Part shown: one piece after another, positions 32,561 to 44,666 of the stretch
Layout: each line of letters opens with the position of its first letter
Numbering within the stretch: the stretch's first letter is position 1
NCBI GenBank assembly: GCA_973895155.1
Contig: OZ316893.1
Coordinates: forward strand, 17,298,001 to 17,362,000
DNA length: 64,000 nucleotides
From: Marsupella aquatica
Taxonomy: Eukaryota > Marchantiophyta
Direction of reading: 5' to 3'
Made by a program: the position numbers and the translations under genes
Notes under the pieces: model-generated
The model's input: only the letters and a program-made list of their open reading frames with translations
Databases searched by the model: none
Told to the model about the DNA's origin: nothing

Positions 32561-35500
32561 CTACTTGTGCTGCAAATGCAAAACTTGCAAAGTAGCACGG
32601 TGTCTTGAGTAACTCTCCAAAGGAATCACTTTGGTAAAAGCATCAACCGGGTTGAGCTTTCCATCAATCTTGACTAGCTCAAACATTTTATCAGACACTG
32701 TTTGCCTAATAAAATGGTACCTGATATCAATGTGTTTCACCCTGCTATCCATAACCTGGTTAATAGCTAGGTGAAGCGCACTTTGGCTGTCACAATGAAT
32801 AGTCATTTTTCCATGCTCCAATCCCATCTCAGTGACCAGCTTATCCAACCAAATTGCTTCCTTTGCTGCTTCTGCTGCTGCAACATATTCTACTTCTGTA
32901 GTAGACTAAGATACACACTTCTGCAAGGTAGATCTCCAACTTATGCATCCTCTTCCAAGAGTAAACACATACCCAGTCGTTGACCTCCTTGTTTCCAGAC
33001 AGCCTCCGTAGTCAGAATCTACATAGCCAACCAAAGATTTGGTTTTGTTTGATCTACTATCAAACAACAGACCGTAGTCTATTGTGCCCTTAAGATACTT
33101 GAGAATCCATTTCACAGCCTCCAATGTACCTTCCCTGGATTTGACATGAATCTACTCACTTTGCCCATTGTTAGGGCTAGATCAGGCCTGGTACATATCA
33201 TCAAATACATTAGACTGCCCAATGCCTTCTCATAAGGAACCTTAGTCATCAAGCCTCTCTCCACTGGATCCGTGGGGCAGAAAGCCGATGATAACTTGAA
33301 ATGTGGAGCCAAAGGAATACTTATTGGCTTACAATTTTCCATGTTGAATCTTGCAAGTACCTTTTTAGCATACTTGCCTTGATTCAGCCACAATTGTCCA
33401 GTTTCAAAGTTCCTCGTAATCTCCATACCTAAGATCCTCTTGGCTTTCCCAAGATCTTTCATTCGGAATTCAGAACTCAATTTTGCTTCGAGTTTGTCAA
33501 CCTCAGTTTGATCCTTAGCCGCAATCAACATGTCATCCACATAGAGCACCAGAATGAGCAAACTAAATACACCATTCTTGACTGATTCGTATACACACAA
33601 GGGTCATACACCATCCTAGTGAATCCTTGTGCAAGCATGAAATCATCAAACCGCTTGTTCCACTGTCGAGGAGCTTGCTTCAATCCATACAAGGACTTAA
33701 GCAACCTGCAAACTAAACTCTCTTGGCCCTTCTTCACAAAGCCCAGTGGTTGCCTCATGAAAATTTGTTCTTCCAAGGTGCCATAGAGAAAAGCAGTAAC
33801 AACATCCATTTGATCTAACACCAGATCAAAAAACATAACAAGTTGACATAAAATTTGTATCATGGAATACTTGGCAACTAGAGAGAAGACCTCATTGTAA
33901 TCCACTCCCTTCTCTTGAGTGAATCCCTTGGCAACAAGCCTTGCCTTGTATATCTTGTCTCCTCCATCTGAAGAGTTGTCCTTCAGCTTGTAAATCCACT
34001 TGCTATCCACCACTTGTTGATCACTTGGCAGTTGCACCAGCTCCCATGTTCTGTTGTCACTTAAAGATTGCAACTCCCTCTGCATCGCTGCATTCCATTC
34101 ATCTTTCTCGTTTGAAATGCACGCCTCATGATAAGAAGAAGGTTCTCCTTCTTCCAAGATCAGTGCTCTGTCATCATCTTCAGGTGCAATGTCAACATCA
34201 TCTAACCTTGATGAATCTGTCCATTGTCCATACCTTGTAGGAGCTCGAGTAGTACGTCTTGATTTTCTAGCTGATGATTCTGGTTGATCTTGTTCTGTTG
34301 GTTGAATTTGAGGTATTCCAACAACAACTTGCTCCTCTTGTTCCAATACCGGAACCAGCTCCATTCTCGGAGCACCTCCTTCATTTATGTCATGAAAACT
34401 CTCATGACCAATCTCCCCCACAACATGGTCCAGGATAGGAGATTTACCTTTGTCAGTACGGGAAGCCTGAGCATTCTCCCCCTCCTTTGATGATCTGGAT
34501 TCATTAAAGGATACATCTCTGCTGACAAGTAACGTACAAGCTTCTGGATCCCATAGCCTGTAACCTTTCACACCTGGTTGATAACCAAGAAAAAGACACT
34601 TCTTGGAAGTAGAATCTAGTTTAGATCGATTCTGCTTAGGTGTGAGAGCATATGCATCACTTCCAAAGACTCTCAAAACCTGATAGTCTGCGTGCCGTCC
34701 ATACCTCATTTCAAACGGCGTCTTGAAATTGATTGCACTTGAAGGAGAAAGATTTACCAAATAAGCTACCGTATTTATAGCTTCAGTCCAAAATTCATGC
34801 GGTAAACCTGATTGGCTCAACATACTCCTCGATCGCTCCAATAGTGTTCGGTTTAGCCGCTCACAAACACCATTCTGTTGAGGAGTATAAACTGTCGTGA
34901 GATGACGAGTAATCCCTTGCTCTGCACAATATAGTTCAAACTCACTTGAACTGTACTCCCCGCCGTTATCTGATCGCATATATCTCACCTTGGATCCAGT
35001 CTGATTCTCAATTTGGGCTTTTCACTTCTTAAAAGTGCCAAAAACTTCAGACTTGGCGTGTAGAAATGTGATCCACACATACCGTGAGTAATCATCAATG
35101 AACGTGACATAGTACAATTTTCCAGAAAGTGAGGGAGTTGGGGCTGGACCCCACACATCACTATGTACATACTCAAGTATAGTTTTGGTATTGTGAGTTC
35201 CAACACCAAAGGTTCTCCTGTGCTGCTTCCCAAGCACACAGTGTTCACAAAAATCTAGCTTAGTAGATTCCAAATTAGAAAGAAGTCCTTTCCTGCGAAG
35301 TACCGCCAAACCCTTTTCACTCATGTGTCCCAATCTGTAGTGCCATAACTGAGTCATCTCGCCTTGAGATCTAGTTACATTGGCTTCTTCACAAATCACG
35401 TTGCCCTCAAACAAATATAGATTCCTGTGCCGCTTACCCTTCATGACAACCTTGCCTCCAGTTGACACTTGAAGAATACCATCAGCAGAACTCCACCGAC

Positions 35501-35600
35501 ATCCATTTGCTTCCAGCATTCCAAGAGAAATCAAGTTCTTTTTCATGTCAGGTATGTGTTTGACATTACTCACTGTTCGCACAGTTCCGACGAAAAACTT
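32561..35600 (-). pseudogene. Copia-C pol: integrase, reverse transcriptase, RNase H
   Basis: Read from 35600 leftwards: the end of the protease region (SNVKHIPDMKKNLISLG), the GAG-pre-integrase zinc finger (WHYRLGHMS...CEHCVLGKQ), and the integrase core (YVHSDVWGP, RSDNGGEY, NGVCERLNRTL). Then come reverse transcriptase (WIYKLK, ARLVAKGFTQ, SLYGLKQAPRQW, LYVDDMLIA near 33540) and RNase H ([21 protein letters not shown]). Frameshifts lie near 34990 (within integrase), 33560 (just before YVDD) and 33115, and an in-frame TAG lies near 32906. The catalytic motifs remain readable, but the protein cannot be made. The lineage differs from Copia-A (different primer site and RNase H motifs). Confidence 0.93.
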
Positions 35601-36500
35601 TTTCACGTTTCGGTCGGGGTGGATAAAACTCAAAAATTCTTCCCCGTTTTGACCACCTTGGGGAATAAGAAAAATTCCAAGTACCACCCGTTGTCGGAAA
35701 TTCAAATCGAGTGGTGCACCGCGTTGCTAGATTCATTGGCTACGTTCTCGCCAAAAAAATCCGAAAAAAGTTACTGTTCGGACCTTAGAATCTTCGACTA
35801 AAGGCCGAAAAACAGCTCTCTGTTTTTTTTGGAATATTCCTTGGACTGTGCAACAGGTCTCACAGGGGGCCGTTCCCCCTGTCCAAGCGGTTAATTTGGT
35901 GACCCACCGGGCCCGGGATGCCGCTTAACCAATGAGGAGCCTGGAAAGGATTAAAAAACCGGGCCTAAGGGGGTTTAAGCCCCTTAACACAAAAATAATG
36001 TCTTAAAAAAGGCGCATCCGCGTCTAGGCGACGCGTGATGGGCCAGGCAGTGCACAGGGGGCCGGGGAGTAAAAAAAGCAAGTCGGAATGGGCAGGGATG
36101 GACCTACGACGGCCGAGACTTCTGGGACGTCCGGGACGGCTGCGACGGTCGGGACGTCTGGGATATCCGCGCCGGATGCAACGTCCGCGCCGGCTGCGAT
36201 GGCCGCGACGTCTGGGACGGCCACAACGGTCGGGACGTCCGCGCCGGCCGTGACATCCGCGCCGGCCGCGACATCCGCGATGGGAGTATTAGCGAGGAGG
36301 AGGAGGGGGTCGCCGACGGGGTATTGACAGGGGTGCAAGGGTCGAGAGGGTGTGTATACACACCACAAAAAAGGCCCTATTCTAAGGCAAAATATGCACA
36401 AAAAATAAATTTGTTGGGTTACTCACACTGCCATTATCACTTTACACCAGATAAAGACTAGTTGTCGACGGGAAATGTTACCGAATTGCACCGGCACCGT
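35600..36500. other. Foreign GC-rich segment in place of copia gag/protease
   Basis: At about 35600 the protease homology stops abruptly. The replacing DNA includes a short palindrome-like ACAGGGGG..CCCCCTGT (about 35853), a GC-rich stretch and a GACGTCCG minisatellite. Frames are open on both strands through the repeat, but only because of its composition. Neither inverted ends nor a duplication is evident, so I cannot tell insertion from copy-choice recombination. Confidence 0.6.
36105..36290. repeat. GC-rich minisatellite built from GGGACGTC/GCGCCGGC words
   Basis: Units of roughly 9-12 bp built from GGGACGTCYGGGACGG and GCGCCGGCYGCGAC alternate irregularly. In one minus-strand frame it reads as GADV/PDV-type repeats, and the plus strand is open too. 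I treat it as a repeat, not a gene. Confidence 0.8.
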
Positions 36501-37126
36501 TTGCAACTCTAGCAGAGTAAAAAATTCCCATCACGACTCCTTCACTCCGCGTCAAGTGTCAATCTTGGACTCAAAACGATCACTGCACCACGATCTCTAT
36601 GTTGAGCCGTTGCACTTCCCGTTTCTTCCTCCGAGTCGAATGCAATGACAAGTAACCCCGCTTCAGTCAAAAGAAGACTCCATAGCCAGTCAGAAACTCA
36701 GAATGGCTCTTTTGCTTGGTACATCGCACTCACTACACCCTCGATAGCAAACCAGCTACCGAAAATGATCAGCTTTGCCCGATCTACGATTTGAGCTAAA
36801 GGTTGTGACGCCTCGCGCACCACAAAGCTCACACCATCGAGAAAACGATCTCAGTTCCCCCCCAAAAGAACCGTCAAAGAAAACCGTCGAACACGAATCA
36901 CAAAAAATCCAGAACGACGGAAATGCGAATTCCTCCGCACCACAAACTCCGTTCAGAGATTTCTTTGCACCGTCGGAAAGCCCTTGCCCCGATCTATCCG
37001 TTGAGCCCAACACCTCCAAGTTCCATGCGACAGAACTCCGTGAAATCCACCAACTCTAACCGCTGGAAAAACCGTCACCAACACGTCACAAATTTTTTGA
37101 TCACCTCAACGTCACCTCCCAGGCTT
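36501..37126. other. Copia-C leader, no gene seen
   Basis: On the element's strand this stretch lies downstream of the primer-binding site. It has short frames only and no gag signature. Confidence 0.5.
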
Positions 37127-37138
37127 GCTCTGATACCA
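37127..37138 (-). promoter_or_regulatory. Copia-C primer-binding site
   Basis: TGGTATCAGAGC on the minus strand, the standard plant copia primer site for initiator methionine tRNA. It lies two bases from the LTR end and fixes the element's orientation. Confidence 0.95.
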
Positions 37139-37140
37139 AT

Positions 37141-37472
37141 TGTTGAACTAAGACGTCATTCACAACGACCATACAACCATGACTCATTGCATGCACACGT
37201 AGTCGACACAATCTCTATGTGGTTCACCTCTTCTCCAAGGCTATGTCCACACGAACACTCAAGCTTTACTTCAAGAGTAATCGAACACACATGCTCTCCC
37301 TCTTCCTTAAGGTGCTCCGTTACAATCAGTAAGCACCACACACCAGCGGCTTACACTAGCCCTGGTATATACAAGGTCACACACGACTAACCTAACCTCA
37401 GCTAAGATCCTAACTGTGGTTAGCCTAAGTGCCGTAACCTATGAGTCACAAGACTAAGAGCAATCCTTAACA
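37141..37472 (-). repeat. Copia-C 5' LTR (right)
   Basis: 332 bp, partner of 32025-32356, followed by the TAAAG duplication (37473-37477). Confidence 0.95.
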
Positions 37473-37703
37473 TAAAGTACCGTTTGCACATCCCTCCTTG
37501 CCCGAAACCTCAATACTAATGGAGTTTATGGCCGCCTAAGCCAAAATCCGCGTAAGGACGACTCTTTTGGTGTGACATAGCCTTTGTTTTGGCGCTAGAT
37601 GGAGGGGGTACCTTGAGTTGTAGTAAGAGTGGAGACATGTGCGTATGTACGTTATCACGGGACCCTGGGCCCCAGTGAGTCTTTAACTATTACATAAGAG
37701 TAG

Positions 37704-39531
37704 ATGCTCGTCACTCATTCTCAAGCAGCATACCTAAGGAGATTGACAAGCAAACAAGAAAGTGCGTCAATAACAAGCTCAAAATCTTCAAACTTTGAGG
37801 GTTCACAATCACCACGACGGATGAATGTTCCACCGGGACCATCGGGTTCCAGTTTAGCAGAACCTGCCTCGGGCCGGGTTGCACCCCTGCCCGTGCCACC
37901 TCCGCCACCAGCACCCATGGCGGTAGCTCCTTTGGCTGTAGCTCATGCAGCCCCAACTCCTCCTCAAGTATCACAATGATCAAGGTTTCATTACCGACCA
38001 TTCAAAGGACGTCATGGGGACAATCTAGACAAATGGTTGGATGAATTTGAGGCCACCGCCAAAGCTAATGGGGAAGATGCCATTAAATTGATAGTTCTTC
38101 CGAGAGTAATGCAAGGATAAGCTTGCCCATGGTACAACTCATTGCAACCCAGAATCACGTGGCCACAATTCTAGGCAGCATTGTTGCAAGAGTTTTGTGC
38201 CATTGGAGCAGAGTCGCTCCTTGTTGAAGATTGGCCATCTTCAAATGGGGAAGGAGTCCTTGCAAAAATTCATTCAGGAGTTCTAGAAACTTACATCCAA
38301 GATTTGACCCAAGCCTGGGCGATGCTCTCCAGCTTACTTGGTTTTTGCATGGGTTGCCCAGGGATATGCAATTCTGGGTTCAACAGAATAACCCAGTTTC
38401 AATGCAAGCAGCCATAGCATGTGCCAAAACATACAGGGAGTCCACCTATAAATCTCGACGAAGCCAATGAGCACGACGTAGGAAGAGCAAGTACCAGACC
38501 TTCAATGACACTAATTTTGAATCAGATGATGAGAAGAAAAAGAAGCGGGAGAAAAAGAAGAAGCATTGGTCAACTTTGTCCAGCTCGAAGATAGGATCTA
38601 GTTTGGACTCAACTTCATCTAGCAGCTCCTCCACAGCAAGCTCATCGAGTAGTGATTCGGAGAGCAAGTCCTAGGGCAAGAAGAAGAAATAGCGCTCTAA
38701 GAAAGAGGAGAAAGTCAAGCCTCGCGATCGCAGAACTATACTGGATCCCAAGGCTGCTAAAGCAGATAAACTGAATGAGATCACCGATCACCTTAAAGCA
38801 TTGTTGGTGCATCTTGCGAAAAGCCCGTGGAGAAGAAGAAGCCATCAAAAACCCGAGCACATGCATGGTACTCTAAGTGCTTCCAATTCGGGCATATCGT
38901 GTAGGAATGCCCAAGGTGGAAGAATCAAGTCCATCAAGTGGAGTTGGATGATGTCGATAGTCCAGGCCCGAAGCCGGAGTCCACTGAGTACTTCTTCGAG
39001 GACTCCCTAGACTCCGTGTATCAGATCTCCATGGTGGGTCCTCGGAATTTGGCAAGAAAGACAGCTTACCCATACCCTAATGGTGGTCAAGGATTACAAG
39101 TTATAAGTAACCCGAGCATTCCTTCAAAACCAGGGATTTGGCAATCCTTGATTTGTTACAACTGTGAAAAGCCTCGTCACTTTGCAAGGAAATGCACCGA
39201 ACAAAGATGGCAAGGAGATGGCAGAGGCATGCCGTTGTGCCAAGTGTATAAGATGGAAGCTCATTCTACGAGTAATTGCCCATTGGTAATAGCAGCCCGC
39301 GCAAATGCGGCCCGACCAGCACAAGTAGGACCAGCTCTAAGCGATGTGGTCGTACAAATGATAGTCATGGAATGGCAAGCTGGCACAACCAAATTGTCAA
39401 CTTGGTCAACGTAACAGAACACCCTAATCCTTCCAATGAAGCCAAATGCTATCAAGTATCAACCAGGTCTAAACGGAAACAAGAGAAGCAAGAAGAAAAA
39501 CGCCGTAAGAAGCAAGACACCACACCAATAC
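37704..39531 (+). pseudogene. Gypsy gag, N-terminal and zinc-knuckle part
   Basis: The first part is Pro/Ala-rich (PLPVPPPPPAPMAVAPL near 37890), followed by a gag core with KGRHGDNLDKWLDEFEATAK (about 38008-38070). Charged Lys/Ser-rich sequence follows, then the zinc knuckle CYNCEKPRHFARKC (about 39157). Stops and frameshifts occur at several places. The last frame (39276-39531) is Lys/Arg-rich and is interrupted at 39531 by the nested element. Across the insertion the same frame resumes at 53061, so the two halves belong together. Gag would form the virus-like particle. Confidence 0.85.
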
Positions 39532-39745
39532 TGCAATGCAGTACATTAGTTAGAAATGATGAAAATTTTATAAATTTTGAACTTTTTCTAACTCAAAGGT
39601 GCAGTATAGTTACCTTTTGTAGCAATTTAGATCAACTAAACACTTTACCTAATGCTATGCTTCATCGGAGGCTATTGCCTATATTGAACAAGGATTGACA
39701 ATATGAATCCTTGCTCTTTGCATGCTATCAAGAAGGAAGACTGGA

Positions 39746-40583
39746 GGAGCTGAGCGGAACTGGCGGAACTGACGAGCTGTGTGTTCTCTGATCACGTTTC
39801 TGGGTTCGGGATTGCCGTTGTGGCTCGATCCTTCTGAAATGAACTGTTGTTTACCTCCTGTGTGGAGGACCGATTGCTATCCTCGGAACCAAAGATGGAC
39901 TCTGGAGGCATTCTAATGACGTAGTTCGAGAGTTTTTGATTACATTAGGGTCTACAAGTGTCTTACGCCGCTACATCAAGTTATCAGGGGTCTAGAAGTT
40001 TTTGTGGCTTGGGGTTTCCCGCAGGGTGTGGCAAATCATCAGGAAGGCTATGCACGACGCGACTTCGCCCTCTTGGATTTGTGCCTTGGGTGCGACAACG
40101 GACTTCCATTTGGAGTGAAGAGAAGGAACGCTGCTGGAGCGTGCTGGGTAAATAGAATGGAGCTGGGGAGAATTATTTGCCTCTCTGGATCCCGCAGAGT
40201 TCTCTGAACGCCGCTTATCCTTGATTCACAAGCTTGCACAAAGAATGATCATTGGCTCTAATCGGTGCTTTTGGTTACACTTATGAGAATTTTGGTTTAG
40301 CAGCCCATTGAAGCGGGTGGTTGTTGAGTCAAGATTTGCTGCATGGCACTGTAGATAGATTGCCCTCCCTGATGTGGGTCGCGCCCTTTCTTTTTTTGAC
40401 GCAGCGTGGATTGACTCTCTTGTAGGCAGGTGAGCCCGCTTTTATCATTCTCTTTGTCTGCTTCACGAAACTTTTCTAGCTCTTAGTGTTGAAGGCGCAT
40501 CCCACCCGCAGGACTACAAGCTTTACTTCGCGGATATCTCTGGCTCCCTGCTTTAATTTAGGACACTTTACAATCAAGTGACC
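39746..40583 (+). promoter_or_regulatory. LINE-B 5' untranslated region
   Basis: About 840 bp between the target duplication and the ORF1 ATG at 40584. LINEs carry an internal promoter in this position; no specific element can be recognised. Open frames here lack LINE homology. Confidence 0.6.
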
Positions 40584-42019
40584 ATGGATCCTAAATTGGT
40601 AGGATCGATGGCTAGCTATCGGAGAGAACCTATTAGTGGTGGTCGAGGGGACCTTTTGAGAAACCCGGCCCTCAGGCGAGATGCGGAGGGCGGGGCTGGC
40701 CACTGGTCCAATGTGGACCCTTTTCTCTCTGAGACGGGGACTCAACGTCGGGGACCTGCTCCTCGGCACTTGGACGGAAATGCTGCTGCCTTTTCTCACC
40801 AGGATGTGAGATCAGAGATTTCTGAGGGGAGACCAACAAGTAGTAATGTGAACTCTGCATCCACTTCTAATGCGAAACAAAGCTGGTTTGGTCTGCGTCC
40901 CTCTGGTACCAATGCTGATGGATTTTCACGCTGGGCTGCTCCGACCCTGACTGAGAATGCAGTGATGGACTCTTTGGAGGGGCGGGGCAAAGCCGACTTT
41001 GGAGATTTCTTCCACGATGACATTGGAGAAAGAGATGGGGAGGACATGGCAATTGACCATTCGGCTGGCAAGGACACTCCTCGCTTGCCTGCTCCGACTA
41101 CCCTTGCTGGTGGACCCTCTACGGCGGGACCCTCTGAACATTCACGATTTGTTGCTCAGGTACGAGCTGAAGAAGCTGAAGCCTGCGTTCCAATCCTGAG
41201 GAGGATTGCTGACCTCTCGGTGCAGGATTGGCCTTCCAAACTCCATACTACTATCTCTTGGTCCTTAGAAGAGGTTGCCGATACCGTGAAAGAGCTCTTC
41301 AATTGTTCTATGATGTGCTACTTTACAGACAGGACTCCGATGCTACCCACCTTTAAATTCTGGGTCACTAATACCTTTGAGAAGGAACTACTGTGGCCTG
41401 TTACCCAAGTGAAATTCGTGGGGAAAAATTTCTATATGGTTGTCTTTCAGCATCCGGAACATCGTGACCTGGCGCTGGCTGGTGCCCCTGGTTCCTGGAC
41501 CGTAAATTTGTTTTCTCTTTTCCTTGGGATCCATCTTTCGATGTGCGGAATGAATCTTATACGGTGCTCCCTGTATGGATCGAAATACCTTTTAGAGCCC
41601 TGGTGCTTGAACCTTGTCGAAGGAAGCTGGCTTCTTCCCTCGGTGACATTCTTCACTACATTCAGGGCGACATGCTGAGCTCCTACCCACATGATCGGGC
41701 GTGTATACTCTGGGATACCCAGAGGGAGGTGCCTTGGAGTGTTGAGGTGCAGATCAAGGCGGGTCTTTCAATTTGGCAGCCAGTTGTTTTCAAGAACATT
41801 CCTTTTCACTGTTTCCGGTGCCAAAAGAAGGGGCACCTTGCACGGGATTGCCGTCTGCACGAGACTCCTGCTGCTGATGCCGTGGAGGAGGCAGTGCTGG
41901 TCCCGTCCAATCCTAATGGTACTGACCCTGCCTCTCAACATAAATTGGTTTCTGAGAAGATCTCCAAGGACAAGGGATTGGAAGCTGATACCTCTCATCT
42001 CCAGATTCCTAATGATGCC

Positions 42020-43868
42020 TGTAAGTAGTGGGTAATTCCAAAAGCATGAAGAAACTGAAAATTTTTAAATTTTCTACGGTGTTTAGACTGCAATTATTGC
42101 TAACTGTAACTAAAACAGCATTCAAAGTTACTAAGTTCCTAAGTTACGAGTAAACTCAGTTTACGAGTTTACTAGTTCACTGCTTTACGAGTTACACCTT
42201 AAGATTTGGCGACTCTGTGATCGTGACATCTTACAACTAGTTCAACGGGACTCCACAACGGATGAAGAGCTCACCTTGAAAGGGAAGGAATGCAAGACAT
42301 AGGCGCTCATTACTGACTTCTCTTCCACCTTACCTCTCAAACTCTGCCCAGCTTCAACCGGTATTTCAGAGATGTCAAATGGAGACTTCGACCCTTCTAT
42401 TCCAGGATGATGAATAGTGATGAGTTTCTGCATCACTATCCCCAAGTATATGCTGCCACCTGCAACAACTATGATGTACTAGGGATATACAGAGAAGCTC
42501 TTCGTATAGATTCATGTTATTTGATGAAGAGAATGCCTTTGATGTACCCTGAGAGACAACTGAGGTGCCTACCATACTCCAGAGGATCCCCACGCCAAGC
42601 TAAGCTGATAGAGGTTACCCAGAACCGAATTGTTACCCTTGTGGAGTTACTAGAACCAGAGGACATCCGACAGCAAGCTTGAAGAAGTCTCTAAGTGTTC
42701 TTAGTTAGTTTTTAGAGTAGTGCATCTTATCTGATTTTTAGAAATGTGTTCTAGAGCTTTAGAAGCTGTCATACTTCTTTAGGCTGTAGTCTGTACCTAG
42801 GAAACCCTACTGGAAAAATTTCAGAGTTTTCCGAACCAGGAGTAGAAAGTTAAAAATAGTTGAATCTACTCAATTTTTAGTATACTGAAATTAAGAGTTT
42901 AAGAGTTTAAGTTTTTACGTTTTTAAGAGTTTAAGTTTTTAAGAGTTTAAGAGTTCATACTTAGCCATTATTTTTTCCGGCTTTCCACTTATTGAATCGT
43001 CGTTTTGACTTTTTGAGGGTTATGAAGAGGCATGTCTCTTCGACCCTGTGACCTCTTATTCTGTAGTTCATCACTATTTATACCTCTTCCCCTAGTGTAG
43101 AGAGATGGTTAAGTTCTGCATTTTTGCCTCCCTTTTGTTAAGTCTATTGATTCTGAACCTACGAGTTCTAAATCAGACTTAATAATTGGAGAGACTTACC
43201 TCCTTCTTGTATTTTGGAACCCAAATACTTGAAGTAAAACCTCAGTTATGAATCTCGTGAATTATAATGTCAGATTCCGCTTTGGTGACACATTGTAATC
43301 TCACAAGTTCTTAGAGTTAACTCATTGAGTTTAAGTTGCATTGGAAATGATGTTTTCACCTTCATGTTGCTTAGTACCATCTAAATGCTGAAGTATTTAT
43401 CCTTTTAGATCTTGACTAAGTATCACTTAGGAAGAAAGGTCAAGACATGTTGCCGGCATTTTAAAAGGATACTCTAGTATGCAGTTTAGATCTGAAAAGC
43501 CGTGTGGATTTGGATTCCCTTTAAAGTCATTCCATTATTACTTATGTCTAAGGAGTAACCTTGGTCTATTCCAGACTCCCTTAAGCATACTCTGAGAGAT
43601 TTTTCCTTGTGTTTTGTTAATTGCAATCTTTTGCTTAATTGAAGGTTATCTGATGTTGAGTTATCATCAAAAACTACTCACCGCTGTGGAGCGATCTTCA
43701 AAGTACCTGATTAAAGTAGTCAAGATTGATTACTATGTGTGACACAAGAGCTTAAAGCTTTGTTTTTAGTTTATTACATCAAACCAACCCCATCTTGTTC
43801 TTAAAGGGAACGAATACCGAGTTTGGAGACTTTAAAATGTGATTTTTGGTTCTCTATGGCAAACTACA
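42020..43868. mobile_element. LTR-like unit of 1849 bp (probable solo LTR) in LINE-B ORF1
   Basis: The target duplication ATGCC (42015-42019 and 43869-43873) and the ends TGTAAGTAGT...AAACTACA are clear. It carries GAGTTTAA-type tandem repeats (about 42890-42955) and no polymerase. It is related to the 39532-53055 unit by its right end and several shared blocks. It may be a solo LTR left after LTR-LTR recombination. Confidence 0.9.
42407..42682 (+). CDS. Small open frame of 91 codons inside the LTR-like unit
   Basis: It starts MMNSDEFLHHYPQVYAATCN and has balanced composition without low complexity, unusual for an LTR. No domain is recognised, and I do not see a clear counterpart in the other copy (39532-53055). 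It may be chance or a leftover from a sequence picked up by the element. Confidence 0.2.
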   Translation: MMNSDEFLHHYPQVYAATCNNYDVLGIYREALRIDSCYLMKRMPLMYPERQLRCLPYSRGSPRQAKLIEVTQNRIVTLVELLEPEDIRQQA

Positions 43869-44666
43869 ATGCCTCTACCTCTGATCCACGTCCGGGCCCC
43901 TGTGATCCACCTGACAATGAGGTAGTGCTTTTCGGGACTGCTCCTCTGCAAGCTGGACCTGCCCACCCAGTGGTGGTCACCCGCGCAATTGATGAATCAT
44001 CTGTCGCACTTGGGCTGGATGTGACTGCTACCCAATTTCTGTCAGATCCAGATGAAATACCTAGAGTACTACACGAATTACAACAGCTGAGCAATGATGC
44101 CCCCCCTGCGCTCCTGGAGGCTTCAGATGGGACTGATATCGAACCTTTGGCGTTGGCCCTGGTGATACTACCTGAGACTCGCTTTGAACCTGATAAGGGA
44201 GTCTCCGATGACATGGAAGAAGGTGACGAGGAACTCTCAGCTTCTGATATACCCTCTGACATGGAGTTATCAGAATACGAGGGATTCATTTCACGCACTG
44301 CGATAAAGAAGGACCGGGCCAGGAAGCTGGCTCGGCGCTCACCACCTGATGAAAAAAAGAAAGAGAATGGCAAGAAGAAAGCAAAAAATCAACGTTCCTT
44401 ACAGTTCCCCTCCGGATCTCATGTGCAGGATGCTGAAGGATGGGTGACGCCTGGACGCAGGCTCTCCAGGGAGATGAAAAAGAAATCAATGGGGTCTCCT
44501 CTGGGTTCTGTGGATCCTCAACCGTCTACGACACTGCCCTACTCCCCCCATATTGTGCACATCCCTGTCGGTCCTTCGCGGGACTCAGTGGGTGGAGGAC
44601 TCTAACAGCCTACGGTGCTTTCTCCCCCTTGTTCGGGATCTCCTGTGGGGGAGGGAGGATAGGTTG

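Larger units (their letters stand above)
32025..37472 (-). mobile_element. Copia-C: minus-strand Ty1/copia element with replaced gag
   Basis: 332-bp LTRs (32025-32356 and 37141-37472), TG...CA, are flanked by the duplication TAAAG (32020-32024 and 37473-37477). By eye the two LTRs differ at about eight positions, so this insertion is older than Copia-A. The plant primer-binding site TGGTATCAGAGC lies on the minus strand beside the right LTR, and a polypurine tract AAGGGGGAG beside the left. Integrase, reverse transcriptase and RNase H are present but broken. Gag and most of the protease are missing; the space is filled by unrelated GC-rich sequence (about 35.6-36.4 kb). Confidence 0.95.
40584..44605 (+). 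pseudogene. LINE-B ORF1, split by an LTR-like insertion
   Basis: The start is the ATG at 40584 (MDPKLVGSMASYRRE). The N-terminal third is disordered and Gly/Arg/Ser-rich. The DUF4283-like domain follows (KFVGKNFYMVVFQHPEHRDL). A frameshift near 41483, apparently one C lost from a C run, moves to the frame that carries PWDPSFDVRNESYTVLPVWI, HDRACILWDT and the zinc knuckle CFRCQKKGHLARDC (about 41815). The insertion 42020-43868 then interrupts the frame after codon GCC. The frame resumes in exact phase at 43874 and runs through an acidic region (MEEGDEELSASDIPSDMELS) and a basic tail to the TAA at 44603. The protein would bind LINE RNA. Confidence 0.92.

Noticed and set aside
36024-36401. Open frames on both strands through the GC-rich minisatellite (GADV/PDV or GTSGT repeats)
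   Set aside because: Both strands are open because the repeat lacks stop words; no conserved domain.
43823-43868. Start of a separate gene at 43823
   Set aside because: These bases belong to the right end of the LTR-like unit; the frame is the second half of LINE-B ORF1.
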